DNA of 53,851 nucleotides from Patescibacteria group bacterium (GCA_016784175.1 JADHVC010000004.1:1-53851); one strand, 5' to 3'; counted from the first letter of the stretch, positions 17,352 through 27,639 are shown. A program made the numbers and translations. The notes: a model not told the origin generated them from the letters alone.

Positions 17352-18638
17352 ATGTTTAAAGAAATATTACATTTGAAGCTTAAAATTGCAGCACGGTTAG
17401 TTTTACATAAGTATAAACCAGAGGTAATTGGCATTACCGGTTCTGTTGGTAAGACAAGTGCAAAAGAAGCTATTTATACAGTTCTTGAATCAAAGTTTAA
17501 TGTGCGAAAAAATATTAAAAATTATAATAATGAAATTGGTCTGCCACTTACAGTCATTGGCGTAGAATCTCCTGGAAAAAATCCAATTGGTTGGTTTAAC
17601 GTTGGGTTAAAAGTTTTGAGATTGATGCTTATAAGAGATAAAAATTACCCAAAAATATTAATTTTAGAGATGGGTATTGATAGGCCAGGTGATATGGATT
17701 ATTTGTGTAATATCATTCAACCAAGAATTGGAGTGGTAACAAATATTAGTCAATCTCATCTTGAGTATTTTGAATCACTCGCTCAAATTCAAAAAGAAAA
17801 GTCAAAATTAATTAAACAGTTGCCAAAGGGAGGTTGGGCGGTATTAAGTAGTGATAATGAGAAAGCAAAATCAATTGCTAATTTAAATAAAGGAGTGAAT
17901 TTGTTGACTTATGGTTTTAGTTTCGATGCTTTAGTTCGAGCTCGTGATGATAAAGTTATTTATAGTAAAGATGGTGATCCAGCTGGCCTAAACTTTAAGT
18001 TGGCCTATAATGGTTCTGCTGTACCCGTTATGGTTCCTGGAGTTGTTGGTTCTCCGATGATAAAGGCTAGTTTAGCTGCGGCGGCTTTGGGTGTAGCTTA
18101 TGGTATGAATTCTGTTGAAATTAGTGACGCTATGCGTAATTTAAAGTTTCCTCCAGGTAGGTCGTGTATTTTAAAGGGTATAGATGGTTGTACTTTAGTT
18201 GATGATACTTATAATGCTTCTCCTGTTTCGGCAATGGCTATAATTGCTGCAATTGATAAAATAAGAATAAAGAAAGGGGCTCAGCGATGGGCAATTTTAG
18301 GCGATATGTTAGAGCTTGGAAGTTTTCAAGAAGAGGGTCATAAGCAGGTTGGTTGTGCAGTAACTTTTTCAAAAATTAATAAGTTAATCGTGGTTGGTGA
18401 TTTGGGGTTTAAAATTGGCAAAGCAGCTCAAAAAGCTGGCATGAAAGAATCGAATATATATTATTTTAAAACTTCTTTAGATGTTTGCGAAAAGATTTGT
18501 GAATTAATAAAGAAGGATTCTTTAATTTTGGTTAAAGGTTCTCAGGGAGCAAGAATGGAACGAGTAGTAAAGCGTTTAATGAATAACCCAGAAAATGCAC
18601 ATGATTTGCTTGTCAGGCAGGGAAAAGAGTGGAGTTAA
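17352..18638 (+). CDS. murF: UDP-N-acetylmuramoyl-tripeptide--D-Ala-D-Ala ligase, short form
   Basis: Adds D-Ala-D-Ala to the UDP-MurNAc peptide with ATP. The P-loop is GITGSVGKTSAKEA (about residues 30-43) and the C-terminal ligase domain shows DDTYNASPVSA. I choose the ATG at 17352 (428 residues); a GTG at 17325 would add nine residues. Most MurF proteins have a ~80-residue UDP-binding domain before the P-loop. Here there are only ~30 residues, a hydrophobic/basic helix instead, a short form I associate with CPR genomes. It closes the dcw segment; two hairpin terminators follow. A catalytically impaired relative lies at 47647-48417. Confidence 0.88.
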   Translation: MFKEILHLKLKIAARLVLHKYKPEVIGITGSVGKTSAKEAIYTVLESKFNVRKNIKNYNNEIGLPLTVIGVESPGKNPIGWFNVGLKVLRLMLIRDKNYPKILILEMGIDRPGDMDYLCNIIQPRIGVVTNISQSHLEYFESLAQIQKEKSKLIKQLPKGGWAVLSSDNEKAKSIANLNKGVNLLTYGFSFDALVRARDDKVIYSKDGDPAGLNFKLAYNGSAVPVMVPGVVGSPMIKASLAAAALGVAYGMNSVEISDAMRNLKFPPGRSCILKGIDGCTLVDDTYNASPVSAMAIIAAIDKIRIKKGAQRWAILGDMLELGSFQEEGHKQVGCAVTFSKINKLIVVGDLGFKIGKAAQKAGMKESNIYYFKTSLDVCEKICELIKKDSLILVKGSQGARMERVVKRLMNNPENAHDLLVRQGKEWS

Positions 18639-18673
18639 AAAAAATCCGCCTTTCAGGCGAGTGGATTTTTTTT
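18639..18673 (+). terminator. Terminator of the dcw segment
   Basis: An A-run, then AATCC-GCC, TTTCA loop, GGC, a short bulge and GGATT, then eight T; it works in both directions. Confidence 0.75.
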
Positions 18674-18743
18674 ATCTAAATTTGCTAAAAATTTTTACAA
18701 TTCTATATTAACTCATAATAAACAATATCATAACAGATAACAA

Positions 18744-18783
18744 AAGCCTGTATATCGAACAATCGATTGCAGGTTTATTTTTT
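18744..18783 (+). terminator. Second terminator-like hairpin
   Basis: AAGCCTG/CAGGTTT with an inner ATCGA/TCGAT stem and a T-rich tail. A TATAAT (18803-18808) for the next gene follows. Confidence 0.6.
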
Positions 18784-18842
18784 ATAAAAAGTAATTAAAT
18801 GCTATAATAAAAATATTAACAGTCTGTGTAAAGTTATTAACA

Positions 18843-20759
18843 ATGTCTAGAAAAAAGAAGCATTTAAGTAAGAAGAAAATTGTAATTTCACTCTTTATTG
18901 TCGTGGTAGTGATTTTTTGTATTTATTTTCTTATTCCAAAGGAAGTAAAGCTTGAGTATGTAACAGCTGTTGCAGAGAGGGGATTAATTAAACAAACGGT
19001 TTTAGAAACTGGAGTAGTTAAGTTGCCAAAGATGGTGGATTTGAATTTTGGGGCGAGTGGCAAGGTTTCTGAAGTGCTTGTGTCTGTTGGTGACAAGGTA
19101 GAAAAGAGTGATGTTATAGCGATGTTAGATAGTAATGTTTTGGAAATTAGAGAGCGTGAGGCTTTAGCAAATTTAGAAATCGCTAAAACTAATTTATTGA
19201 AATTGAAGGCAGGTGCTACTAGTGAAGATGTGGCTATTAGTGAGGCAAATGTTGCTTCGGCAATGTCTGCGCATAAAGCTGCTAAAAATGAATTGGAAAA
19301 AATACAAGCTAGTGTTAGTGAGTTAGTTATTCAGAACACGAGAGCTCTTGATGATTTGTGGTCAACAGAGAAGACGGACATAACGGTATATGAGCAAGCT
19401 ATAAAATTGGCTCAAACTGGTTTGGAAAATGCAAAAATTACGCATACAAAAGCTATTAATGACAGTGTAAATAATGCACTTATTGATAGTAATGCTAAAT
19501 TGTCTCAATCACAATCAGCACTTGATAGCATAGCAAAGATATTGAATGACTCTGATGCTAAATCTCTTTTGAGTATAAAAAATTCGACATATCTAGATCT
19601 TACAAAGTTGCATAATAGTCAGGCATTGAATTTAATTGATGTGGCGAGAGCGTTATCTGATGATGCTGAACAAAGTTCAAATAAAAGAATGGTTGTGGCC
19701 GAAGTAGTTAATAGCTCTATTTTGGCTGTGACTAAAACTTTTGATGCTTTAAAGAGTTGTTTTAATGTTTTGGAAAATACAATCACTTCTTTAGATTTTA
19801 CTCAAACTGAGCTTAATACCTATAAATCTGAAGTTAATAGTCAATTAACAGTGATTAGTGTTGCTTTGTCTAGCTTAGAGTCAAAAAAACAAGCATTAAA
19901 CTCTGCAATTCTTAGTTATGATACAAATATCAATAGAGTGAACGATGAACTAAGTCAGGCGCGCGTTAATTATAATAATGCAGTAACTCAAGCAGAGAAC
20001 GCTCTTTCAAGCTCGCAAGTATCGGCAAGTCAGCAAATTCAAATGGCCGAATCAAGAGTGGCGGCAACTGAGATGGCGCTTATCGTTGCGCAAACTAATT
20101 TGGATAAAATCAAAGCACCAACTAATATTCATGATGTTTCTTTGGCTAAATCTCAGATTGATCAAGCTCAGGCAGTAGTTGATAGTGTAAGAGAGCAGTT
20201 AAAGGATACTCAAATTTTTGCACCCTTTGTAGGTACTATTTCTAAAATTAATTTTGAGGTAGGTGAGCAGGTAAATTCGTCTCAGGTGGTGGTGACTTTA
20301 TTAGGGGATTCTAGATTTGAAATAGAAGTGTTGATTTCTGAGACAGATATATTTAAGGTTAAAAATGGTGATTATGTAAATATTACATTGGATGCATTGA
20401 GTGATGATGTAGTTTTTGAAGGAAAAGTCGATTTTATTGAGCCTGCAGAGACAAGAATTCAAGATGTCATTTATTATAAAGTAAAGGTTGTATTTAATAG
20501 TGATAGTAGTTTGGCTGGAGTGATGCATGGTATGACCGCAAATTTGGAAATATTAACAGCCAATAAAGATGATGTATTGGTAGTGCCAAGTAGAGCAATA
20601 TTGGATGGGAATGGAAGAGGGTTGTATGTTAGGATTTTGGATCGCGATGAAGTGAACGAGAAGAATGTTATAGTTGGACTTAGGGGTGATGGTGGCCAAA
20701 TTGAAATTTTGCGAGGAGTAAACGAAGGCGACGTGCTTGTACTTTATGAAAAGAAGTAA
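18843..20759 (+). CDS. HlyD/MacA-family membrane-fusion (adaptor) protein
   Basis: Extracytoplasmic adaptor for the MacB-type ABC exporter encoded downstream. It has 638 residues: a Lys-rich N-terminus and a signal anchor (about 11-30). The first lipoyl half is at ~60-105 (FGASGKVSEVLVSVGDKVEK). A very long alpha-helical hairpin follows (~110-440, rich in Ala, Ser, Gln and Leu). The second lipoyl half begins IFAPFVGTISKINFEVGE, and a beta-barrel domain ends the protein. The hairpin is about twice the length of E. coli MacA's. If the cell has one membrane, as expected for CPR, the hairpin may reach through the thick cell wall rather than to a TolC partner; that is inference. The ABC genes follow after a MITE insertion. 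Confidence 0.88.
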   Translation: MSRKKKHLSKKKIVISLFIVVVVIFCIYFLIPKEVKLEYVTAVAERGLIKQTVLETGVVKLPKMVDLNFGASGKVSEVLVSVGDKVEKSDVIAMLDSNVLEIREREALANLEIAKTNLLKLKAGATSEDVAISEANVASAMSAHKAAKNELEKIQASVSELVIQNTRALDDLWSTEKTDITVYEQAIKLAQTGLENAKITHTKAINDSVNNALIDSNAKLSQSQSALDSIAKILNDSDAKSLLSIKNSTYLDLTKLHNSQALNLIDVARALSDDAEQSSNKRMVVAEVVNSSILAVTKTFDALKSCFNVLENTITSLDFTQTELNTYKSEVNSQLTVISVALSSLESKKQALNSAILSYDTNINRVNDELSQARVNYNNAVTQAENALSSSQVSASQQIQMAESRVAATEMALIVAQTNLDKIKAPTNIHDVSLAKSQIDQAQAVVDSVREQLKDTQIFAPFVGTISKINFEVGEQVNSSQVVVTLLGDSRFEIEVLISETDIFKVKNGDYVNITLDALSDDVVFEGKVDFIEPAETRIQDVIYYKVKVVFNSDSSLAGVMHGMTANLEILTANKDDVLVVPSRAILDGNGRGLYVRILDRDEVNEKNVIVGLRGDGGQIEILRGVNEGDVLVLYEKK

Positions 20760-20768
20760 GAGATGTAA

Positions 20769-20957
20769 GTAACCACTTACTATGTCTGCATTACTTTCTC
20801 GCTTAGGATGGAATATTGGGCAATTTTTTACGCACAATTTAACAAAAATTTTAAACTCGCTTCATTCAAACATAAAATTTTTTAAGTTAAATTCTGTTAA
20901 AAATTACTACATATTCCATATGCGTTCAAAAATAATGCAGACATAGTGAGTAGTTTT
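20769..20957. mobile_element. 189-bp MITE-like element, copy 3, with perfect 8-bp target duplication
   Basis: Same family as the copy at 3451. It is flanked exactly by AGATGTAA on both sides (20761-20768 and 20958-20965). It lies 9 bp after the adaptor stop and 31 bp before the ABC ATPase gene, that is, inside the exporter operon. It may attenuate or re-initiate transcription there. Confidence 0.92.
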
Positions 20958-20988
20958 AGATGTAATTGTATAAACAAAAATATTTCTA

Positions 20989-21702
20989 ATGCAAATAGAG
21001 TTAAAAAAAATTAGTAAAACTTTTGATACCGATGGTGTAAAGACGCCGGTTCTTTTTGATGTTTCTTTTAATATTGATCGCGGAGAATTTATTGCAATTA
21101 TGGGTCCATCAGGATCTGGCAAATCTACATTGATGCACATTATTGGCTTATTAGATTTTGCTACAAGGGGTGGGTATAAGTTAGATTCATTAAATATTGA
21201 TAATTTCGATGATAATGAATTGGCTAGATTGCGTAATCAAAAATTTGGATTTGTTTTTCAGTCTTTTCATTTATTGCCAAGAACGACGGTATTGGAAAAT
21301 GTAAAGCTACCATTAACTTATTCAAAAGAGGAAAATGATTCATCAGCTTTAGCTCGTGATGCTTTAAAGAGTGTAGGTCTTACTCATCGGTTAAATTATC
21401 TGACTAATCAAATATCAGGAGGTGAAAAGCAGCGGGTGGCTATTGCAAGAGCTTTGGTTAATAACCCAGATATTATTTTAGCTGACGAGCCAACTGGAAA
21501 CTTGGATTCAAAATCTGGCATGCAAGTAATGAAAATTCTTCAAAATTTAAATGATCAGGGTAAAACAATTATATTAGTGACACATGAATTTTATACTGCC
21601 GAACACTCAAAGAGAATAATTAAGATGATGGATGGCAAACTAAAGACCGATACGAAGGTAAGAAATAGAAGACGGGCAAGTTCAAATGGGAAACTTAAGT
21701 AG
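20989..21702 (+). CDS. ABC transporter ATPase, MacB/LolD type
   Basis: Energises the exporter. Its 237 residues contain Walker [10 protein letters not shown] (about 43-51), the Q-loop in [10 protein letters not shown], signature [15 protein letters not shown], Walker [14 protein letters not shown] and the switch His in VTHEF. LolD/MacB/FtsE-type ATPases pair with FtsX-fold permeases, as found next door. The C-terminus is basic ([11 protein letters not shown]). It lies 17 bp upstream of the first permease. Confidence 0.94.
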   Translation: MQIELKKISKTFDTDGVKTPVLFDVSFNIDRGEFIAIMGPSGSGKSTLMHIIGLLDFATRGGYKLDSLNIDNFDDNELARLRNQKFGFVFQSFHLLPRTTVLENVKLPLTYSKEENDSSALARDALKSVGLTHRLNYLTNQISGGEKQRVAIARALVNNPDIILADEPTGNLDSKSGMQVMKILQNLNDQGKTIILVTHEFYTAEHSKRIIKMMDGKLKTDTKVRNRRRASSNGKLK

Positions 21703-21719
21703 TCGAATGATTTAAATAT

Positions 21720-22985
21720 ATGCGATATTATATATTGTCTTTGCAGAAATCAATAGCTCAGCTTTTCAAATCTTTACTTATTAATAAGACCCGAACATTT
21801 TTAACGATGCTCGGGATTGTTATTGGTGTGTCAGGAGTAATAATTATTATGTCTGTTGGGGCAGGCGCTCAAGCTTTAGTTGTCTCTCAAATTGAATCAC
21901 TTGGGTCTAAGGTTGTCGGTGTTCATCCTGGAAATTCTGGGAAGGATAGCCCACCGCCTAGTGTTATGGGCATAGTAATTACCACTTTAAATTATGATGA
22001 CTTACAAGCTATTCGTAATAAAAAAAATGTTCCAAATTTAGTAGAAGCGGTTGGATTTATTCGCGGTATTGGTACGGCTAGTTGGAAATCAAATAGTTAT
22101 AATACGACGCTCAATGGAGTAACGAGCGGATACTTAACAGTTGAGGGTGTTGAATTGAAGGAGGGGAGATTCTTTTTGAAAGCAGAGGAGAGAAATATGT
22201 CAAGAAATGTTGTTATTGGATCACTTGTAAAGGAAGAGTTATTTGGTGATTCGGATGCTATTGGGCAGAAAATTCAAATTCGTGATCATAGTTTTAATGT
22301 TATTGGTGTGTTGAAAGAGAAAGGGATGGTTGCATTAAGTAATGCTGATGACCAAATACTAATCCCCATGAAAACAATGCAAAAGTTAATAGCTGGTGTT
22401 GATCATTTGGCGATAATACGGGTTAAGGTAGACAATGAGGAAAATGTAAAGCAAGTCATGGAGGACGTAAAGTATATTATACGGGCTCAGCATAATATAG
22501 TCGATCAAACCGGGGCTCAAGATGACTTTACTGTTCGGTCGGCTGCGGAGGCTCTCGAAACAATAACGACGATAACTGATTCTTTAAGATATTTTTTGGC
22601 CTTGATTGCTGCTTTATCTTTGGTTGTTGGAGGTATTGGTATTATGAATATTATGATAGTTAGTGTGACAGAGCGAACTCAAGAAATTGGGCTACGTAAG
22701 GCAATAGGAGCAAGTAGCGCAAATATATCTAATCAATTTTTAATAGAAACTATTTCTATAACAAGTATTGGTGGATTAATTGGTATTATCCTCGGTTCAT
22801 TGATTTCATATTTTATATATTTAGGAGCACAATTTTTAGATTATAAAGATTGGGAATTTATTATTACTCTGGATTCTGTGGCTCTTTCAGTTGGAGTTTC
22901 GATAGTGGTTGGGTTAATTTTTGGAATTTATCCTGCTAGACGAGCAAGTAAACTACAGCCAGTAGAAGCATTGAGGTATGAATAG
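21720..22985 (+). CDS. MacB-type ABC transporter permease 1
   Basis: 421 residues with the MacB layout: an N-terminal helix within NKTRTFLTMLGIVIGVSGVIII, an extracytoplasmic MacB-core domain (~60-280), then three helices in the FtsX domain (~285-415) including GGIGIMNIMIVSVTERTQEIGLRKAIGA. It ends with the family tail YPARRASKLQPVEALRYE. No ATPase is fused to it, unlike E. coli MacB. It is a paralogue of the next gene, so the working unit is probably a heterodimer. Likely cargo is a peptide, lipid or lipoprotein; the sequence does not say which. Confidence 0.92.
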   Translation: MRYYILSLQKSIAQLFKSLLINKTRTFLTMLGIVIGVSGVIIIMSVGAGAQALVVSQIESLGSKVVGVHPGNSGKDSPPPSVMGIVITTLNYDDLQAIRNKKNVPNLVEAVGFIRGIGTASWKSNSYNTTLNGVTSGYLTVEGVELKEGRFFLKAEERNMSRNVVIGSLVKEELFGDSDAIGQKIQIRDHSFNVIGVLKEKGMVALSNADDQILIPMKTMQKLIAGVDHLAIIRVKVDNEENVKQVMEDVKYIIRAQHNIVDQTGAQDDFTVRSAAEALETITTITDSLRYFLALIAALSLVVGGIGIMNIMIVSVTERTQEIGLRKAIGASSANISNQFLIETISITSIGGLIGIILGSLISYFIYLGAQFLDYKDWEFIITLDSVALSVGVSIVVGLIFGIYPARRASKLQPVEALRYE

Positions 22986-23003
22986 TAAAATTTATCATTT
23001 TAA

Positions 23004-24266
23004 ATGTCATTAATAAGTTTAATAAAATCAACATTTGCTTCACTAAAAGCTAATCCACTTAGAACTGGTTTGGCTAGCTTGGGTATTGTTATTGGTATTT
23101 CATCAGTTATTATTGTGTATGCAGCTGGTGAGGGAGTTAGAGGGCTGATAAATGGGCAAGTAGAAGCCTTTGGTACTAACTTGATTGAAACTGAGATTAA
23201 GATTCCTAGTGCTAAACAAGGGGTTGCTGGAGCACAAGAGATGGGTGCAGCCATGGCGACTGGGGCACAGGTTACAACTTTGAAAATCGAGGATATGGTT
23301 GCTATAGACAAGATCGAAAATATTAGTCAAAGTTACGCAGGGACTTACGCTCAGGAGCCAGTAAGTTATGGGAATGAAATGTATAAGACATTTATTTGGG
23401 GAGCTAGTGCTAATTATATCAATATTGATAATGGTGAAGTGGTTGAAGGTCGGTTTTATACAGAAGATGAGGATAAAAGTCTTGCTCAAGTTGTAGTTAT
23501 TGGAACAAAGATTAAAGAAAAGTTATTTGGAGAAAGTGATGCTATTGGTAAATATATAAAAATTAGAAAATCAAAATATAGAGTAATTGGAGTGATGAAG
23601 GAGCGTGGTGTCTATATGGGAATGCTTGATTTTGACGACATGCTTTATATTCCTGTTAAAACTGCAATTAAAAAGATTCTTGGTGTTAATCATGTATTGT
23701 TTTTGTTTCACGAAGTTATTGATATGAGTATAGTTAATGAAACGGTTGAAGAAATTCGTCAGGTAATGAGGGTTCAACATGGAATAAGCGATTTGTCTAA
23801 AGAAGATTTTAGAGTTACATCAATGGCAGAAGCTATGGATATGCTTGATACTATAATGGGAGCGCTTGAGTTGCTGTTATTGGCAATTGTAGCAATATCC
23901 TTGATTGTGGGTGGTGTTGGTATTATGAATATAATGTATGCTACAGTTAGCGAACGAGAGTTCGAGATAGGGCTTAGAAAATCTATCGGAGCAACAAATT
24001 CTGATATTATAAGGCAGTTTTTATTAGAGGCTATTTTTAAAACAACCATAGGCGGAATATTGGGAGTATTTTTCGGAGTAGGTTTTTCATATTTGATTGC
24101 AATAGGTGCTAGAGGTAAAGGTTTGGATTGGGTTTTTAGTGTTCCGCTTGAAGCTTATGTTGTGAGCTTTGGTTTTTCTGTTTTTTTTGGATTGGTGTTT
24201 GGAGTTTTGCCAGCAAAAAAAGCAGCTAATTTGAATCCTGTTGAAGCATTGCGCACAAAACAGTAA
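23004..24266 (+). CDS. MacB-type ABC transporter permease 2
   Basis: 420 residues with the same fold and order as permease 1: the first helix in LASLGIVIGISSVIIVYAAG, a soluble core with a Gly/Ala/Gln-rich insertion near residues 65-90, and the FtsX signature GGVGIMNIMYATVSEREFEIGL. It ends LPAKKAANLNPVEALRTKQ. It begins 18 bp after permease 1. Adaptor, ATPase and two permeases form one exporter operon. Confidence 0.92.
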   Translation: MSLISLIKSTFASLKANPLRTGLASLGIVIGISSVIIVYAAGEGVRGLINGQVEAFGTNLIETEIKIPSAKQGVAGAQEMGAAMATGAQVTTLKIEDMVAIDKIENISQSYAGTYAQEPVSYGNEMYKTFIWGASANYINIDNGEVVEGRFYTEDEDKSLAQVVVIGTKIKEKLFGESDAIGKYIKIRKSKYRVIGVMKERGVYMGMLDFDDMLYIPVKTAIKKILGVNHVLFLFHEVIDMSIVNETVEEIRQVMRVQHGISDLSKEDFRVTSMAEAMDMLDTIMGALELLLLAIVAISLIVGGVGIMNIMYATVSEREFEIGLRKSIGATNSDIIRQFLLEAIFKTTIGGILGVFFGVGFSYLIAIGARGKGLDWVFSVPLEAYVVSFGFSVFFGLVFGVLPAKKAANLNPVEALRTKQ

Positions 24267-24302
24267 AATGTTTGAGTTACTATAATTTTTAAATATATAA
24301 TT

Positions 24303-25733
24303 GTGAAGATAAATAATATTGCTAAGAATACTTCCTATTTTACTTTTGCATTGATTTTGCAAAAAATTATTTCGTTTACTTATTTTGCAGTAATAGCAAG
24401 AGCTTTAGGCCCAGTTGACCTGGGTAGGTATTATTTTGCAATCTCATTTACAACAATTTTTGCAATACTTATTGATTTTGGTCTGGCAAATACTCTTACG
24501 CGTGAGGTTGCGCGAGATAATAAAAGGTCACAGGAGTTAGCTAGTTTGGTTTTAGCAATAAAAATACCACTCATCTTTATAGTATTTGGTATTGTTATTC
24601 TTTTGATAAATTTGCTTGGATATGAAGTCTTAACTCGAAACTTGGTGTATTTGGCTGGTCTTTGTATGATTTTGGATTCACTTACTCTTACATTTTTTTC
24701 GATTATAAGGGGATTCCATAATTTAATATATGAAAGTGTATCATCGGTAATATTTCAGCTAATCGTATTTTGTACAGGTTTGTATTTTTTACATATCGGG
24801 CTTGGGCCTGTTTATCTAATGGGGGCAATGGTTGTGGCAAGTGCGTATATGTGTTTGTATTCTGGTTGGTTATTGGTGCGTAAATTTAAAATTAAATTAG
24901 TGCCACTTTATAACTTTAAATTGATAAAATCTTTAGTTGTCATAACTATTCCATTTAGTTTGTATGCAATTTTTCAAAAGATCTATACGTATTTAGACAC
25001 GGTGCTTTTATCGGTTTTAGCTGGAGATGTTTATGTCGGTTTGTATCAGATTGCTTTCAAAATAATCTTTGCTATTCAATTTTTACCACTCGCATTTGTG
25101 GCTTCTTTATATCCAGCTTTTTCAAGTTATTGGGCAAGTAATCGACTCCAATTGGCTTTGTCTTTTGAGCGTGCTATGAGCTATTTGATAATAATTTCAT
25201 TGCCTATTGCTGTTGGTATAGCTACCATTGCAGATAAATTGGTGGTTGTTTTTAGGGAAGGTTTTAATGATGCAGTTATTCCTTTGCAAATCATTATGCT
25301 TTCACTGATATTTATTTTTTTAAACTATCCGATTGGCTCTCTTTTAAATGCCTGTGATAAGCAAATGGTTAATACTAAAATTATGGGCATTACTTTTTTG
25401 GTTAGTATATTTTTGAATTTATTACTGATACCAGCATTCAATGTGATTGGGGCGAGCGTCACGGTAGTAGTAACAAATTTGTTAATGTTTATTCTTGGAA
25501 TAAGAGAAGTGCCAAAGATTATTAACTATGATAAACAAAAAATCTTAACAATATTTGTAAAATCTTTTGCATCAGCTATTTTGATGGTAATATTTATTCT
25601 TTTTGTTAAGTCAACTGTGAATATATTCGTGATAATAGTCTTAGCTGGATTAATATACTTTAGTGTTCTTTATTTTTTGGGTGGTTTTAAAAGAAATGAT
25701 TTAGTAAGTATTGTCCACTCTTTTAAGAAGTAG
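24303..25733 (+). CDS. Polysaccharide/lipid-linked oligosaccharide flippase (MOP/PST family)
   Basis: Membrane protein of 476 residues with about 12-14 hydrophobic helices and the family N-terminus (SYFTFALILQKIISFTYFAVIARALGPVDLGRYYFA). RfbX/Wzx-like proteins move undecaprenyl-linked sugars across the membrane. The start is a GTG at 24303, 36 bp after permease 2, so it may share that operon. A MurJ-type role in lipid II export cannot be excluded because no other MurJ is visible here, but the N-terminal motif favours polysaccharide flippases. The glycosyltransferases at 41.9-45.7 kb could supply its substrate. Confidence 0.88.
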   Translation: MKINNIAKNTSYFTFALILQKIISFTYFAVIARALGPVDLGRYYFAISFTTIFAILIDFGLANTLTREVARDNKRSQELASLVLAIKIPLIFIVFGIVILLINLLGYEVLTRNLVYLAGLCMILDSLTLTFFSIIRGFHNLIYESVSSVIFQLIVFCTGLYFLHIGLGPVYLMGAMVVASAYMCLYSGWLLVRKFKIKLVPLYNFKLIKSLVVITIPFSLYAIFQKIYTYLDTVLLSVLAGDVYVGLYQIAFKIIFAIQFLPLAFVASLYPAFSSYWASNRLQLALSFERAMSYLIIISLPIAVGIATIADKLVVVFREGFNDAVIPLQIIMLSLIFIFLNYPIGSLLNACDKQMVNTKIMGITFLVSIFLNLLLIPAFNVIGASVTVVVTNLLMFILGIREVPKIINYDKQKILTIFVKSFASAILMVIFILFVKSTVNIFVIIVLAGLIYFSVLYFLGGFKRNDLVSIVHSFKK

Positions 25734-25740
25734 AATTACT

Positions 25741-25929
25741 GTAAGTGCTCACTATGCCTACATCACTTTTTCGCTTAGGATGGAATATTGGGCAATTTTT
25801 TACGCACAATTTAACAAAAATTTTAAACTCACTTCACTCAAACATAAAATTTTTTAAGTTAAATTCTGCTAAAAATTACTACATATTCCATATGCGCTCA
25901 AAAATAATGCAGGCATAATGAGCAGTTAC
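25741..25929. mobile_element. 189-bp MITE-like element, copy 4, with 8-bp target duplication (7/8)
   Basis: Flanks GAATTACT (25733-25740) and GAATTATT (25930-25937) differ at one base. The left duplication begins with the last base of the flippase stop codon. The terminal repeats run GTAAGTGCTCACTATGCCTA and its near complement. Confidence 0.9.
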
Positions 25930-25941
25930 GAATTATTTACC

Positions 25942-27639
25942 TTATCTTGTAGCTCCACTATAAGCGATAGCTCGGACAGCATCCCAATTGGTTGAGTTGA
26001 GTGGATCATAAGTAAATATTTTTCTAAATAAGTTTATGGCTGTTTTTTCTGAATTTAAGTTTCTTTGTGATGGTCTTAGTCCATAAGCCATTATTGTTAC
26101 AGCAGTATTGTCATTTGATTGGCTCATGTTCGGTGCTCTTCTATAAATGGTTTTAAAACTTATTTTAGCTCGATCTTCGGCTGGCGTGCTAGTATTGCTA
26201 GGCCATCTGCCATTAGCAATTTTGAGCACATCTTCCCATTCTGCACTTAGTATTGGTAGTTTATTGAAGGCTGACTTATAAGAGCTTAATACCCCAGCTC
26301 GTTCGCCAGCACCAAGTTTTATTGTGCTAGTTGTCCCGTATAAGATAAAATGTGACAAATTGTTCATTGCAATATTGCCCGGGTTATTTATGCCTGAAAG
26401 TAAACTTTTGGTATAATTTGTAAATATTTCAGTTATTTTGTTTGAGTTATTATTGGATTTCCATGAAGTAACATTGTTGTTGATGATGTTAATCGCATCT
26501 TCTTTTATTTGCTCTATTTGAGAATTAGATGTTTGACTTATGACTGTTGGCTCTACGGAAACTGTGTATAAGGAGTTGGGCGAGTTAACCAGTTGATTGC
26601 CATTTAGGTCGCGTGCTCCAGTTATTATTAATTTGTTTATATCAACTGTGTCGCTAACAATTAGGTTTAAAACTCCTTTCCATTTATCATTAATAAATTC
26701 TGTTTGAGTTATTTGATAAGTATCTTTCAATCCTTTGATTGATACAGAGAGGGGAGAGTTGTTGTCTAGAGTTTCAGAGAAGATTATTGATAATCTATTT
26801 TCCCCGATTTTGGGTGGGTTGTTATTGAAATTTGAAAAGATAATTATTGGCCCAATCTTATCTGTTATTTTTATTGATTCAAAATTTGAAAAGCCTACTA
26901 AAGCTTGACTGTCAAAATTTTCGCTATTTGGGTTATATGTAATAATTGGTTTGTTTGTATTTACTATTTCATCACTAAGTATGAGTTCAAAAGAATTGTT
27001 GTTTGTTGGTATTATTTTTTCTATTGTTACATTATCTATTTTAAAATCTGTAGCTGAATGAGCGTTATGATCGATTTCATCGTCAAATTTTAATACAAGA
27101 CTATCCACCATATTATTATTATTGTTATCATTAAGTTGAATTTGGGATAATTTGGGTGGAGTGGCATCTATAAATATTTGAGCGCTAGTGTTTAGAGTTT
27201 GGCTGAAGTCAGAAATATTTTCAGTTATAATTCTCCAATTATATGTGCTGTCGATATTTAGATTGGGGGAAGTTGCTCTAGCAGTAATTATGGTTGATTT
27301 ACCTGAAGTAATTAAATTTGGATTGTCTACTCGTGCACTTGTTTGGCAGGTTATTTGATTACTGTCGATACTTTTTGCCCAAGAATATTGATCGTTAAAA
27401 TTTTTATCTTCAGGACAGTCCAGTAGTTCAGTAAATTTAATATTTGAAGATGTTGGCATCTCAATTCGAATAATATAAATTGGATTGTCAGTATTGGTTA
27501 TATTAAAATAGTGAGTATTAGTTGAATTGATTCCTACTTTTTTTGGTTTTGTGTCGATGATAATATTTTGGGAAGCATCAGTAAAAGAAAGTGGAGTGAT
27601 TATTAAAATGAATAAAAATAGAAGATACTTACCTTGCAT
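25942..27639 (-). CDS. Secreted multidomain protein with a CPR-type C-terminal domain
   Basis: 565 residues with a clear signal peptide (MQGKYLLFLFILIITPLSFTDA). The middle is beta-rich and looks like two or three Ig/Big-type domains (~25-370), Asn/Ser/Thr-rich with few aromatics. The C-terminal ~150 residues form an alpha-helical domain with the landmarks GERAGVLSSYKSAFNKLP, IANGRWPS and the closing WDAVRAIAYSGATR. From memory, this ending recurs on many secreted proteins of CPR bacteria, but I know no assigned function. No LPXTG or transmembrane anchor follows. It is probably a surface or cell-wall protein. It is convergent with the flippase. Confidence 0.8.
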   Translation of the reverse strand: MQGKYLLFLFILIITPLSFTDASQNIIIDTKPKKVGINSTNTHYFNITNTDNPIYIIRIEMPTSSNIKFTELLDCPEDKNFNDQYSWAKSIDSNQITCQTSARVDNPNLITSGKSTIITARATSPNLNIDSTYNWRIITENISDFSQTLNTSAQIFIDATPPKLSQIQLNDNNNNNMVDSLVLKFDDEIDHNAHSATDFKIDNVTIEKIIPTNNNSFELILSDEIVNTNKPIITYNPNSENFDSQALVGFSNFESIKITDKIGPIIIFSNFNNNPPKIGENRLSIIFSETLDNNSPLSVSIKGLKDTYQITQTEFINDKWKGVLNLIVSDTVDINKLIITGARDLNGNQLVNSPNSLYTVSVEPTVISQTSNSQIEQIKEDAINIINNNVTSWKSNNNSNKITEIFTNYTKSLLSGINNPGNIAMNNLSHFILYGTTSTIKLGAGERAGVLSSYKSAFNKLPILSAEWEDVLKIANGRWPSNTSTPAEDRAKISFKTIYRRAPNMSQSNDNTAVTIMAYGLRPSQRNLNSEKTAINLFRKIFTYDPLNSTNWDAVRAIAYSGATR

